A DNA stretch of 64,000 nucleotides from the NCBI GenBank assembly GCA_029207755.1, contig JARCOQ010000002.1:57825172-57889171 (forward strand), written 5' to 3'. The position numbers and the translations under genes are program-made. Origin of the DNA: Chamaea fasciata. Lineage: Eukaryota; Chordata; Aves; Passeriformes; Sylviidae. A model generated the notes under the pieces. It was not told the DNA's origin, searched no databases, and saw only the letters and a list, made by a program, of their open reading frames with translations. This document shows, one piece after another, positions 1-13,190 of this stretch (positions within the stretch are counted from its first letter, which is position 1; the number at the start of each line of letters is the position of its first letter).

Positions 1-1490
1 ATAGTTCTGTTTGACTTTTGCCAGTTTTGGAGGAAGTAGAAAGAACTTAGAAATGCAATGGGCACTTATTGTTAAAAACTAGGATTTGCATGGCCATTGT
101 TAATAAGTTGCTAGATTCTTATCGCAAAGGGAAGAAGATCAAATGATGTTTTATAATTATCAAAATACCAGTGACTGAGGTATTAATTTTATTTTATTAA
201 AAATATAAAGAAAAAATTTATCTTTATTATTATATTTTCAACTCTTCCCTCTCAACATGGTCATCTCCTCTCCTGGTGACAATTTTACTGTTCTTCAGTA
301 CCAATTTTACCAACAGCAAACTTCAGAAATGTACTGCAGGGGCCATTTATGCTTGTGGAAACAAATTTGTAAAATACAGGTCTTACTATATTTAAATTTA
401 ATATATATTTTAAAACAAAATTTAAATCCACCAAAAGAGGCCTAATTCTTTCCAATGTTTGTTTCTTTATTTGCTTGGCTGATTTCTGACTCTTTAAATT
501 TTGAGATTTGTAGCAGACAGTAAAGACTGTGGAAAAAAACCAAACCAAACTACCCACCCAAAGCCCCATGTGGTAGAATCATAAAATGAAGGAATTGCAA
601 ATCATATCAATAATAATGAACTAATAAAAAAACCCTGCAATTATCAAGCATCTACCCTTTTTCCTATCTTACATTTTTTTTTATAATTACTGAGACTTCA
701 AAATGCTCAAGGCATAGGGAGTCTTGTAAAAACATTTTTACAAGCTATAATAAGCTTGTAAATTTTTTTATCTTTACATTGCTGAGTTTTTATCTAGCAT
801 TTAGCATTCTGTATATATGTATTTAAAAATGTTTGTCATATCAAAACAATTGAATTCACTTACATTCATAAAAAAAAAAAAAAAGGTTTTTTTTCCAGTT
901 TGGATTGGGCTGCCTGTGTTATGAATTTACTCATAATAGGACTATGACAAGAGGAAGCACCTATTTTACTGTGGAATGATACAGTGGTAATTTAATATAA
1001 ATAATCGTCCTGATGTTAAGAAATCAAACATATCAAAATAATGTTGCTATTTTGAAGGCCTATCACCAAGTACTCTTTAACCTTTGTTAAATGCCTCATG
1101 TTTACTATGCATCAGCTTTAAAGATCTAGATAAATGAATTAATTCACCTTTATCCCCTTGAGAAACACTATTGATTTTTATGAAAATGAATTAAACATTC
1201 ACTATCAATTAAGTTCTGTGTTTGCTTTTTTAGAAGAGCTATCTTCTCACTAAATGAGGAATTTACCTGCCAGCAAACACAATAGACGGTTGTGCTGTCC
1301 ACATATTGGCATACATACTGGATAAACAAAATCCAATTACACTCCTGCTTATACTGCATCAAGATTACACATTATGTGCAGAACTCTTTATTTCAAGAAG
1401 CAAATGCCCAGCTAAATTGCATCATTTATTCTAGGTTTCTTTATTGCTTAAACATGTAGAAAATGAAGTTATTGAGAAGCTTAGTCTTGG
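1..1490. other. AT-rich unique DNA, no gene seen
   Basis: No coding region, RNA gene or recognisable transposon was seen on either strand. Short runs of A and T occur (for example the A run near 880-894). The short open frames here have no family features and look random. Confidence 0.6.
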
Positions 1491-1565
1491 GAAAAAAAGA
1501 AAACAAACAAAACAAACAAACCACAAAAAAAACCAAAAAACAAAAAACCCAAAAACCCCCATGAA
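1491..1565 (+). repeat. A/C-rich, nearly G-free low-complexity tract
   Basis: Runs of A broken by single to five C residues, in units such as AAAC, AACC and AACCC, with G almost absent from the plus strand. It belongs to a set of similar tracts in this window, all with A/C on the plus strand. Confidence 0.85.
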
Positions 1566-1650
1566 AATAACAAACTCTTTTAATCTCTTTTATTTTTTTT
1601 AAATTATTATTTTGTTCTGCGAGTATAAGGAAATTATTTGGACTTTGTAT

Positions 1651-1655
<5 letters not shown>

Positions 1656-1681
<26 letters not shown>
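1656..1681 (+). repeat. Poly-T run (26 T)
   Basis: Uninterrupted T homopolymer followed at once by CAG, so it resembles a splice acceptor. No open coding segment follows it. Confidence 0.9.
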
Positions 1682-3034
1682 CAGCTGACTTGGCAGCACT
1701 TTTGAAGAACTCTTTGGGACAATCTAGAGCCCTTCTTCCTATCTTTTATCTCCTTTGATTTACACTGTTAAATTTGATCCTTGATGTCTCTTTTGGTTCC
1801 TATTCCCTTTGAAGTAGTAGTTTGTAGAAGTCTGGATGGAATCCAAAAAAACAGTATTCCTTTTGAAAGCAGCTGATTAATACAAAACCAGCCTGGAAAC
1901 AGACAACACCTTTCCAGAGCAGCAACTATATGAAATAAATGACACAGCTCTTATAACAAACAAGGTGCTACTGTAACTCCTAGGAGTGACATATGTAAAA
2001 AATAGCTGAAGTTAAATCTTTTGAGACCAGACTGCACTGAAAATGGACACTTGTATCAACTTTATTTAGAACTACTAAGCTTTACAAATGAAGCTTTTAG
2101 TAAGTAACCTAAATAAGTTACTTTTTAACTTTGATTTATCTTGAACAACCATAATCTACCGTCTATTTTCAGCATTTAAGTTATTCTGTTTATAGTGTGT
2201 TCCATTTGCTGTTCCTTTAAACATTTCTATCAATGTAAAAAGCATCAGCATTAGTAGGTTTCACATCTTATTTACACACTTTTCAGGATTCAGAGGCATA
2301 TCCCAGAGACATATTTTACTGGTATTCTTGTGTTCTTGGGGTTTTATTTTTACTTGTTTAAGTGATTGACCTTGTTAAAGAAAAAGTGAGGAGACAGTAT
2401 GCAATAACAACAAATAGAGGTTAAAAAGAGACATAATTTCCCTTCCTCCTTGATTTCCAATTACTGAAAAAAAATTTTCTCCCCCAGAAAACCAGTCTTC
2501 TCCTTATTTGTGTACAACCCCAATGTCACACAGAGGTGCAAACATTGACTTCAGGCTTAAAGATTTTTCCTGTCTCTAAGAACTGGAAACTTCTGTAATG
2601 CCTGAAATGACACTATACCCTTTCACAAAAGTATTCAGCAAGTTTAAGAAGATAAGCTAGCAAAGTTTTGGATTCTGAAAGATTATAAGAATCTTAAGAT
2701 TCAGTCTCCTAAATTATTTGTTTTCAATTAGTACTTAAATTATGTGAAATCCAGTCTGGGCCATTCTCACAGTTATTTCTTTTTGCCTTAGGGATATGCC
2801 TCATTCAATATTTAATCTATGGATTCTAGCTGTAATCATGACTCAGAAAAAAAAAATTCCTCATCTTAGCTCAGAATTCAGGTACATCAGGTCAAGAAGA
2901 CATAGCAAAGATTCCCGCACATTTATGTATGTTCTAAGATTCTTTGTAATTCTTGGCTTTTCATTCAGCTGAATGTCTCTTAGAGACAACTCTGTATGAA
3001 CCTAAATACAGTTAGAAAAAATATTAAGTTGTTC

Positions 3035-3036
<2 letters not shown>
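1682..3036. other. AT-rich unique DNA, no gene seen
   Basis: Nothing recognisable on either strand. There are only short open frames and no repeat family identified by eye. Confidence 0.55.
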
Positions 3037-3075
<39 letters not shown>

Positions 3076-3108
3076 GCAATCAATAGAGAAAACTTTTTTT
3101 TTTTTTTT
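3037..3108 (+). repeat. Two poly-T runs
   Basis: A run of 35 T (3037-3071) and a second of about 16 T near 3092-3108, separated by a short spacer. On the minus strand they would read as poly-A, but no retrocopy body was recognised next to them. Confidence 0.85.
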
Positions 3109-3873
3109 AATATGTAAGCCTTCACTGAAAGGTTTTCCTTGGCCAAGCAAAATTTTTAATAGTCAGAAAATTGCTCAAAACACCAGTTTTGAGATGTTTA
3201 CAACTATAATTGTTATTTTATGACTTTTTAAAATGAGTTGCAATACTCTTCCTAGCAAAGCCAAGAGCCATACTTAAAAGAGAAATATGGGTGATTTAAG
3301 GTTGGATGGATAGAGTTTGCTAAGTCAAAGCTCTGTGAAATTCTTTATTTTGATTGAATATTTGTTTTAAATTCTGCCAAATTCTTGATGCTCCAAAGTT
3401 TGCCAGTAAAATTTGGTTTTGAACCTCCTGGGAACTTTTGTCAAGTTCTCCTTTGTATTCACCTCGAAGAATAGTAGTGCCTTAAGGCCCTTTTGAATAA
3501 ACTCGAGGAGCAAGGACCTAGGCTCACCAAGAGGTCAGATTAATAAACATTATGGTAATATAGTTACTTTTAGCCTTTTACACCAGATAGCTAGTTTGGA
3601 TAGAAAACTTAAACTATGTTGAAACTTCATGTGAAAAAGTCTGTGCAAATCTCTACACTGGAAAGAGTTACATAAATGCCAGTTGGTAGCAAACATGTAT
3701 CACCATGTTTCTGACTGAGGATATTGGGGGTTTGATCATTATGCATAGATTTTCTTTTCTATTATATTAGGAGCTGTGAGGTTTATGTGAGTAGTATTAT
3801 TACATGGCATTCTTTACAGAATACTACACCAGATCCTTCACCCTATTTGAACAGTTTAGGGTGACAAGTCTTA
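3109..3873. other. AT-rich unique DNA, no gene seen
   Basis: No gene or repeat identified. Confidence 0.5.
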
Positions 3874-3933
3874 TTCAGGTTGGATCAGATGACCTCCTGA
3901 GATTCCTTCAGACTTAAATTATCCTGTGATTTG
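3874..3933 (+). mobile_element. CR1 LINE 3'-end scrap
   Basis: The wording CAGGTTGGATCAGATGACCT, followed by a 'cct ... gag ... ccttc' stretch and ending near ATCCTGTGATT, matches the general pattern of the avian CR1 3' end (family knowledge). Only the last ~60 nt are readable, and it is strongly diverged. Confidence 0.7.
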
Positions 3934-6345
3934 TAATCAGGGCTTAAAAGAAGGAGAAAAAAAGGTAGCAATAGCTTTTCATTAAAATTCATTTAAGCTT
4001 CCCAAATCATGCTGTTGGTTGCCAGAACAAAAAATAGTACAACCAAGAAAACAGTTGATTTTTTTTTTCTAATGCTGTTTGCATTCAAAGTCAAGTATAC
4101 CTTCAATTGTATGTTGGTCAATTTGCCACTGTGTCTCAGAATGGCTTTTTAAATAGCAGTTTGAAAACAGTGTGAAGCTGCAATTTATTCTTCATAGAAT
4201 TCAACATTGTGTTTTTCTTCATTTTGCCCTTAGTGAAAAATTCACCCCTAGAGTTGATAATTTTCCCAAAGTTTTTGGGAGCACATAAATACAAACTTAT
4301 CAGGAACTACTATTTTACAGATGCAGTTATGATGGGAACTGTTAAATCAATCAAAAATTACAAAATAATGTGTTTTCTCTATTTCTGTAAAGGCTAAAAT
4401 GCAACACCTCTCAGTTTATGATAAATGCTTTGATAAGAATTTGAGGTCACTTTTCATTATAGCAAATATTTTCAGGAAGAAAGAATAATTTTTATTTTGA
4501 ATCATAGCACATAAACTTTAATTAGTGACCCAAGAGAACAAGCCAAGCTGAATAAAGACAAACTAAAATTAGTAACAGGCTAACAGCTTGCCTATTTCCT
4601 TGGGCAAAATGTGGCTGACAGATGATGTGATGTTCAGTGACAGAAAAATTCTGATCCTCTTTGTCACTTTAAAATTCTATACACTGAGAAAATTAATATT
4701 TTCATTAATATAATCAACAGTAGAATCACTTGAATACAGAAGATATTTCTAATTTTAAAAAAGAATAAGAAATGACAGTGATTCAATATTCTTAATCTGA
4801 TCCCAGTGATATACAGGTGGTAGTCTAGATAACAGTAATTGATGATTTCATTACTTAATTGTTTATTATCACCTGTCCTGATTTGCATTCTGGATCAAGT
4901 TCCTCCTTTACCATATAGCATCCTGGAAAATAAAATAACTGTTTTTTCAAGTATAATCCTATAAAAATTCGATAAGTTTTTTTCATTTTCTTTAGTAAAA
5001 ACAGACAATGTATTTTATTTCTGCTTAAGTGTTTTATTATGAGAACAGTTGAATTTGCAGATCAAGGAACTAGAACCAAATAAGCAACTCCAGCTTACTT
5101 TATGTAGCTTTTTGATCTGTCTCCTTCTGCTGTATTTCTACTTATGCCTGATTATATCCTTTCCTCTGAGGTCTCCATACCCTGAAAAAAGTCCACTTAT
5201 TTTAAGTATGGTATTTCAAGTGACTGCAGCTATCAAAATGCTCTTTGACTTTATGTCTAAGGTACTTCAACACACAGCTGTCTTTTTCATCATGGGAAAG
5301 CTCAGAAGTAGGAAAGAATTTTGGTGGAGTTTTCATGTAATTAGTACTATCTATTATTCCAATTTATTTCAAGGGAGTGGTTCAAGTACAGGGTTTGTTC
5401 TGCAAAGAATAGAGTTAATTGGTTTTTTACACATCTGTGTCCTTCACTTTCATCTTCTACTGTAAATAACTCTAAGCCTTTTTCTTACTATTTTCACATA
5501 TGTCACTTTCAACAATAAAATATGCCATGTCTGTGCCATGTCTATAATAAAATGCATGCCTGCTGGATATCTGAACTCTGCCAAATGTATTATATCATCG
5601 TCTAGATCTGTTAGCATCTCTTCCAGTGTAGATTTATAAGGAATAAGAGTCACTAATTTGGATTTTTCTTCTCTATTCAACCAAAAATTTCTACTGTATT
5701 TATTTTCTGATACTTTTTGTCCTCTCAAATTTTTTAGTTACAGATAAGTAGTTAAAAATATTTATGTATAGGCATATAGAATTTTTGGTTTGTATGCATA
5801 TAAGTGAAGGCAAAAAGACTTCATAGATGGACAAGGTATAATTAGAGTAACACATGAAGGGCACGAGAAGAGATTTTTATTTTATTTGAAAATTGATGTT
5901 AAGAAATTTTATTATCTATAAACATATTGTCTGGATTCAGGAAATGCATGTACATGTTCCTAAAATACTTATTGTTAATAGTCTTTTTTTTTTGTATAAA
6001 TTTTGTAGGGTCCTTAGGGTCTTAATGATTTCTACTGGAATCTTACTTCTAGAATATTGATAATAAGTTTTATACAGCTAAATTTTTTTTATACCTTACT
6101 GGCTCTTTAGCTTGATTCTTTTCTCACAGAAGAACAGAATCTTGTTGCAGGTGAACAAGGACCTAAATAACCAACTCTTCTTCTAAGTGAAAATTTGAAA
6201 TATTTTAATATTCCTTTTGTTCCTCTATCCTTTATTGTTCCTTCGATCCTCCCTCATCTTTGTGTTTACCATGATTAGCTATTTATCACATAAAGTAATA
6301 GTGTGTAAGGTATAGAACATTTTATGACTATAGAATATTTATAAC
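3934..6345. other. AT-rich unique DNA with a spurious 138-codon frame
   Basis: No gene was recognised. The longest open frame outside repeats lies here (5049-5465, plus strand). It is rich in Leu, Ile and Phe as expected from random AT-rich DNA, has no recognisable domain and no supporting splice sites. A 92-codon minus frame lies beside it (5450-5728), also unrecognised and without a pyrimidine-rich acceptor. Confidence 0.45.
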
Positions 6346-6600
6346 AGTATCATAGGTTCACAGAGTAACAGGTAGCACAGGGAGCTCAAGGATCCCCTTG
6401 GCAAAATCACAGTTTAACAAGATGGCCCAGTACATGGCTGAGTATTAGAAGAGTCCAATATTGGGCCTGGGGAGATTATTCCAATGGCTGATTGTTCTCG
6501 TTGTGAAAAGAGTTTCTCTTATGTCTAATCAGAATCTCCCCAGAAATAACTTGAACCCATTACCCCCTACTCTTTTCCTCAACTGTTTACACAATTCTTT
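6346..6600 (-). mobile_element. CR1 LINE 3' region, old
   Basis: Read on plus, it begins ATCATAGGTTCACAGAGTAAC. It continues with 'ccaatggctgattgttctcgttgtgaaaag' type wording, a string of TC-rich phrases and 'cccattaccccctactcttttcc'. These are the reverse complement of the CR1 3' region (known avian/reptile LINE). The right edge is uncertain and could reach about 6700. Confidence 0.65.
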
Positions 6601-8806
6601 ACAGAATCTTCATCCTACACAAAAGTCACAGATTCAGATTTTAATGTCCAGGTGCAGATGTTTTCTGTACTGGGCCTTGGGTTTATTGAAGGTTGGTAAA
6701 GCCTGAAATGACTCAAACAAAACATTTTGTTTTGTTTGAAATGAATATGCAGTCCAAGTGCATAGAACAGGAGAGAACTTTGCATTTTAAGTCCACCTCT
6801 TTTTTTACGATCTTTTAAAGAAATCTAAAGAAATAAAGCAGGGAAATCTTCAAGCTTTAATTACAAAGTCAATGATAAAGTTGGCAGGGAGAAGAGTAAA
6901 ACTCAATTTTTTTCTGTCATTGTTCTGGAGTCACTTTTTTTCCCTTCCTGATTAATTTCACCCTCTGATAACAAAACAAGTCAAACTCCACATGGAAAAA
7001 TACAATTAGTAGCATCTTTTAGACTTGCTTCCCAGCACAAGTCATGAAGGCAATAGATCACACCCTTTCCTATGCAATTTTATTTTACATCTTCATTTAC
7101 AGCTCACCAACATCTATTCCTTCATTGCCTTCAATATCTCTCTCCTGAGTTTTATGTTGCATTAGTTTATCTAAAGCAACTGCTTTTCTTTAGGTGGTTC
7201 ACTGCACCTACCAGTGAGGGTCATGATCTGGAGAGTTTTCCCCACTGAATGCAGGTCTTTAATACTTGAACACATCTGGGAGGTATAATTTTGTCAGCTA
7301 TATCACCCCATGTCCCCTAGCTCTGTGTCCCCCAGACCCTCATTTTCAACTCCACCCTCTCTGAGATTTGAAGGACACTGGTTTACAGCATTTCATCCAG
7401 CATCTCCTTCCTACTCCAAACTTTGTTGAATAATAAAAGCAATAAAATCACAGGAATGGTGAAAAAATCACTAGGGGGTTTAAAATTACAATTGCATTTT
7501 ATAGTTTATGGCAATTACATTTTGCTTTATATACTAATAGGAACAAAACATGCCAACATTTTATCAGTTATCCTATATTACATTAGTCTCAAAATCAGAA
7601 AACCTGATCTACAGAGCTGAAAGCTTATAAAAATCAGTATATCCTAGTAAATTCTCATTGTCTATCATATTAAATATGTAATTTGCTGTGATGGACAAAT
7701 CCTTTTTGGTTTAATCTTTTAGGAATTTAGGAGCTTAGAAGAAAATGTATTTTAGCCCAACATTATGAGTCAAAAGATTTCCCACATTAACATAAGGAAT
7801 ATAAATACAAAAGTAGCAGGTTTTGTATTAAGCATTCTAAACCTCTATTCACCTTTAAAGAATAGTTATCCCGCACCTGCCGGACATTTGACATTGATGA
7901 GGGCCTAATCTCAAGTCATGTCACAGGTTAATGCTTGGACAGAAGTAGGGTGAGAGATTAGTAGACCAGTGGAGATTACAGAGATGCCAACTTTGTTCTG
8001 TTCATCCTCACAGCAACCTTATATACAGGATAAAAGCAAGATTCATGGTTTTTAATGGTCAGTAGGGCACACATTAATTTATACATCTTCAAGAGTTCTT
8101 TTGTTGGTTAATGTTCTTAATGCACTGACTTTTATGACCTAAATCAATTCTCTCTGTATTTTCTAAAAGTAGAAAGTGCAGGAAGTTTATATTTCCCTAG
8201 ATGAGCTTGTCAAAGTAGATAAAAATTAACACAAATCCCAAAATTCTAAGTGCCTGGAACATAGTATTGCACTACAATCTAAAATTTTATTTTATTCCTG
8301 GTAGGTAGAAACTACTTTTTATATACTTTGACTATTTAATGGCTGGATTGTAGACATAGATGTGTTTTTGCCAGGGCAACAGAAAGTAGAAACGATATTT
8401 AAGATCTGTAGAGCCATAAAGAGGGTGCATACAGCAGATCTCAGATGAGGAAGATGACAATTCAATATGTAAAATTTAAAATGTATTTCTTTGGTTTGTG
8501 GCTTTTTGGAAATCCACTTGGTGAAAATTTTCATATCTTGTGTTGTTCATGTACTAATGTAGAAAACATTTAGAAAAATACAAGGTCATATTTCCAAGCT
8601 GATTTTTCTCTGAATTTTGAAAAAAATCAATATGTCCACTTTAGCATTTTTTGTTTACATCTTATATTTGTATCGGAATATTTATGAATTTCCTTCTAGA
8701 CCATAAGCAACAGTTATGGATGTGGCTACTTTTTGTCACTGGGACAATATTTCTGAAGAGGATTCGACCATCTGGAAAATGTCATTTATTTATCCATTTG
8801 TCAGTA
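6601..8806. other. Unique DNA, no gene seen
   Basis: Nothing recognised. About 7190-7420 is slightly GC-richer than its surroundings but matches no family known to me. Confidence 0.5.
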
Positions 8807-8913
8807 CAAAAAAAAAAAAAAAACACAAAAAAAAAACAAACCAAAAAAAACCCCAAAAACTAAAACAACAACAAAAACAAACAAACAAACAAAAAACCCC
8901 AAAACCAAAAAAA
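8807..8913 (+). repeat. A/C-rich, G-free low-complexity tract
   Basis: A pure A run grading into AAAC, AACC and AACCCC words. It creates meaningless Lys/Thr/Gln/Asn-rich frames. Confidence 0.9.
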
Positions 8914-9134
8914 TTTGTGTAACTTGACTCTCTAAGGCCTTTTATTTAATGTTATTTCTTTGTTCTTCTATATATGCCTTCTGTTGAATGCTGCTCTGAC
9001 ACTCTTGGGAATATGTTACTCTGGAATTCCAGGTAGAGTCCCTACAAGGGTTTAAGGCAATCCTTTGTTTCTTACTGCTTCTTGAAGGCCAACACAAAAT
9101 TCCTTCATCCTAATATGATCAATACCGAGCTGTC

Positions 9135-9560
9135 AGAGAAGCTTGGCCAGGCAACCAGGGGAAAATCCCAAGGGCAGCAGACACTGTCCCAAAGGACCCA
9201 GTGAGGTGAGCAGGATAGACTCAGGGAGGGTAGTCAGAGCCAAAGAAGTATCTGGATCATAGGGGTCTATCGTAGTGAAGATACAGGCCTGGGGCCAGGT
9301 TAGAAAGCCAATCCATAGGTCAGAGATGAGATCAGGTCTTGTAGTAACCATGCAAGTCTGTAGTGACAGTGGCGGCTGGGATCAGGTCAGGAATTCAGCC
9401 CAGGGGCTGGAGTTCAGGCCAAGGGATTCCATGAATGGACAGAGCAAGGCTGCGGCAGGGCTGGAGATCAGAACTCCTGGGACACTGCTGATGCCAGGGC
9501 TGATAACCCTGGGCTAAGCTGAACTGGAGCTCTTGAGTCTGTGGGTAGGGTATGAAGAGG
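9135..9560. other. GC-rich block of unknown origin
   Basis: Clearly richer in G and C than the flanks, with recurring CAGGTC, CCAGG and GGGCTGG words that suggest degenerate internal repeats. It could be a decayed transposon or the 5' part of a retroelement. No coding frame of note and no terminal repeats were seen. Confidence 0.4.
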
Positions 9561-12120
9561 TCCTTCATGAGGCTGGGCAGAGGAAATAAAACCTATAGCT
9601 CATTTATGGTCTTGACATATACAGAGATATTTAGAGTCAAGAGACCTGAATAGGGAATGCATTACATTCTCTAAGAAAGAGAATAACCATTATATTTAAG
9701 TTTCTAATTTTTCAGGAAGCAGTGGCACTTTTCAGAGTTTGATTAAGGGAAATTAAGATGGACTAAGGACTTTTCATAATAAATTTGCCACCAGCCTTCC
9801 ATAAACTGAATGCATTCCCAAATATGTGAAAAAGCTCAGTAAAGCACTTCCTTTTGTTTTCTAGAGAACGGTATTATTGTACATTTTTAATCTACATCCA
9901 CCACAGGAAAATATGGGAAATATTAAATGCTTCAATAAGCATTCTGTTCATGCACTGTGTATAGGGGCAACCCTTTGACACACTTTATGCAACATGGTGA
10001 CCTCTAGTAATACCCCTTATGGTCAGAAAATCATAGTCCTGCATTTTAAAAAGGAATTATGCCTGCTTCTTCTAGAAGTCTTTTTAGCCGTGTTCTCAAA
10101 CTATCAACGTTACACCATACTCTTTTCTCATTGAAATGCCTTGAATATAAAAGATTTTGTTCTAATCAGGATAAGAAATAAAATAAAAATTAAATGCAAG
10201 GGTAAGCAAAGTCTCTTGTCATCTTATTCACCAGGCATCTTATTTGAATGGTATATATTTAACTCTTATTTGAATTTTGCAGCAAGACATTAAATACAAA
10301 GTCACAGGTTCACAAGTACTCTCTTATCTATCCATTCAGAATTTATTAACTGCTTCCTTTTATTTTAAATATATTTCTGTATTTCCATCCCATAGTCTCC
10401 TTATTAAAATTCTCAGACCAAGAGGAGCAACTCTCTAACTAAAGTGAATTAAACAGCATGAGAATTGTACATTGTTCATACCAGCATAGGTCAGAGCTGC
10501 AACTCAGCAAATTTATGCCTCTCTTGCTAAGGCAGTTCTAATATATGGTACACTCTAGAGAGGTGTGGGGATAAATCTTTGTGGTTTGCTACTCTTATTG
10601 TTTTCTCCTTCAATAATTTTAATGACCTGCTCTCACTTAACAAATAGCATAAACATCATCTAAAATTTAAATCAGGATTGGAAAAAATATAAACTGTAGC
10701 TGCCATTTTCAGACTCTATTTGTTGTGTCATGCTTTGGAATTATGTGGGAAGCATATAAAACAATAGGTACTAAGGGTAGGATTAATCTTACCCAGCTTT
10801 TGCCATCTAGCCACCTAATCTGACTTTCCAGTTTCTCTTTACAGCCGTAGAACCGTACAACACAGCAGTCCCATGAATCCTTAAAGGTGACCCATCTGAC
10901 CTATTACAGTTTCTTGTCTCAGAATTAGATTAATTGCTCTATAAAAGAAACTTACTTCTTTTTATTGACTATGAAGAAAGCTAATACAGACAAACTCAGA
11001 AATCATATATTTTGTTTTAAGGAAGTAGTGAATTTAATATATTACCTTAAGTTTTTAAAAGGCTTCCATAACTTTTCCTGAGTTTAAGGTTAAAATTTTC
11101 CTTATGTCTGCTTTTCATCTCCATCCCAAGTACTTATGTGGAAAAAAACCACCAAAACAACCCTTATACAACTTATAATTACTGCAGTCAGACACAAAGT
11201 TTTCACCCCACACAACACACTGACCCATGGCCATTTGGAAGCAACCTTCATTTATTGTGCTCATGAAAAACACGAATTTAAGGCAGACTGGTTTAAAGAG
11301 GGTACAAAATACAATTATTAATTACATGTCTGTATTAGGTGGACTGGATTCCTTTTTACTTCTTTAATTTCATTCTAATTGCAATTGGAATTTAATCACT
11401 TACTGTATGGCTTAATACTTCTCTGGAATACTTTTATTGGTGTCCAACTTCTTTTGGACTTCTTAGATTTATTGTAATTTTTTGTAATTTATTAAGGGTC
11501 ATTCATTCATATTAATAGAAAAAGATGGTGGCCAATAGCCAGTGTTTAGACCGCAGTAAATGCAACTTTTTGAAGTGAAGGCAAGCTGGTGGAAAACACA
11601 ACTAGACTGCAGTTTGTTGTATAACTTATATATTTATAGGTTTAGGGATTGGAATCTGTTAATGATAATGGGTTTCATATGTAGGAAGAAAAAATTATTT
11701 TTAAATTTGCACTGATTAGATCTGCTCAAAATTTTGAAATAGGAGTTGTGCCAGTGGATATGAATATACATTATGGAGGGCTATGATAGCATTTTTGAAG
11801 TGAATATCCATAATTGCACTCAAGAATGTGTAATCAAACAGAAGAACATTCATTTGCACATCAGTCTATGTAATTCTATTAATTAAAGCTCATTTTGAAA
11901 TGTTTGTACAGAACAAAATCTGTCTTCTAAATGTTTGCAATAAGCAAACAAACAGACAAGGAAACAGAACAAGAGGCTGGACAAGCAGTTTTGCAAATAA
12001 GATTTGCCAAATAACAGAGTTTCAGAATCACAGACTCACTGAGGCTGGAATATGTTACTTTCTGCAGTTCTTTGTTTAAACAGTAAATATACTATATTCC
12101 ATGAATATAATTTAAATATC
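9561..12120. other. AT-rich unique DNA, no gene seen
   Basis: No gene was found. A short phrase near 12022-12055 (TCAGAATCACAGACTCACTG and following) may be another CR1 3'-end scrap, but it is too short to call. Confidence 0.5.
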
Positions 12121-12683
12121 TGTAGTGGCTTGAAAGCAAAACAAATGAGTGGTTCCAAGTCAGAGATACAATTTAATAAGAAAAAAGGAAAGAAAGTAAA
12201 ATAAAATAGATGCAATAATACAAAAGACCACTGACAGAGTCAGAATGCAACCTGAGCGGAGTGATGGAAGCAATCCAGATAAGGTGGTCTTCCTGAAGCA
12301 GTGATCCTGTAGAAAGGTCTGGAAGCAATCCAGATAAGGTGGTCTTCCTGAAGCAGTGATCCTGTAGAAAGGTCTGGTAGCTCGGGTCCTCTGGGAATCC
12401 AGTGGGTAAATGCCCCTCTGCTGTTCAGAGTCTCAGGCTGGAATGCTTGGTTCCTCCCTCTGGGTGGAGCATCTCACAATGGGTTGGTGAGTCATGTGAT
12501 AAGGCCTGATGTGCCCAGTAACAGGAGATAGTCCAGGAGAGGGTTATCTGTGAGTCATGTGGCAAAGGTGCTGATGGGCCCATTAACAGAAGATAATCCA
12601 GAGTGGAGGAGGCAGGGAGCACTGCCTCACCTGGTTTCAACAGTTCATGAAGATGGTGGTAGAATATACTTCAACCCAGGACA
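12121..12683 (-). mobile_element. Solo LTR, family B, minus strand, TATA-less
   Basis: On the minus strand it starts TGTCCTGGGTTG and ends AAACCACTACA-like, giving the TG...CA ends of a retroviral LTR. It is flanked by a perfect 5-bp target-site duplication, ATATC (12116-12120 and 12684-12688). It closely matches the LTRs at 22008-22742 and 26745-27264. Compared with the latter it lacks 11 nt that include the TATAA box, and it carries a 55-bp tandem duplication. No gag, pol or env is attached, so it is a solo LTR left by recombination. The class is not certain; a 5-bp duplication is usual for ERVL but also occurs in other groups. Confidence 0.9.
12266..12375 (-). repeat. 55-bp tandem duplication inside LTR
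   Basis: Two adjacent, apparently identical 55-bp units (12266-12320 and 12321-12375), each starting GGAAGCAATCC and ending AAAGGTCT. The two other family-B LTRs carry this segment once. Confidence 0.95.
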
Positions 12684-12688
12684 ATATC

Positions 12689-13190
12689 AGATTCATAGAT
12701 TTATGGAATGACTTGAGTTGGAAGGGCTTTTAAAGATTGTCTAGTTCCAGCCTGCAGTGGGCAGGAACACCTTTGACTAGACCAGGTTGCTCAAAGCCTA
12801 ATTCAATCTGACTTTGAACACTCCCAGGGATGGGACATCTACAACTTATATAGGAAACCTGTTCTTGTCCCTCCTTAAACCTCATAGTCAAGAATTTCTT
12901 AATAACATCTAATTTAAAAGTATTCTGTCGCAGTTTGAAGCTATTTTCACTATTTCTGTCACTATATCTCCTCATAAAAAGTCTCTCTACATCTTTCTTG
13001 CTGGTCCCCTCAGGTACTGAAAGGCTGCAATTAGGTCACCTTGAAACCTTGTCTTTTCCAGGGTGAACAATCTCAATTCCTTCAGCCTTTGCTCATAGAA
13101 AAGTTGTTCCATCTCTCTGATCAAAGTGGTTGCCTTGCTTTGGACTCACTCCAACATGTCGATATCCTTCCTTTGCTGGGGACCTTTGAT
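12689..13190 (-). mobile_element. CR1 LINE 3' end (about 500 bp)
   Basis: The reverse complement of the standard CR1 3' region. It holds GTTGGAAGGGC, AGACCAGGTTGCTCAAAGCC, CAGGGATGGGACATC, AGGTACTGAAAGGCTGC and TTGGACTCACTCCAAC in the expected order. It abuts the family-B LTR, whose TSD overlaps its first bases. It is moderately diverged, with no intact reverse-transcriptase frame. Confidence 0.95.

Noticed and set aside
1656..1760. Poly-T followed by CAG as a splice acceptor with exon
   Set aside because: No useful open frame follows, and T-run plus CAG is frequent here by chance (also 48864-48894).
5049..5465. 138-codon open frame, plus strand
   Set aside because: Leu/Ile/Phe-rich composition typical of AT-rich random frames, no domain, no splice or start context, and no repeat similarity.
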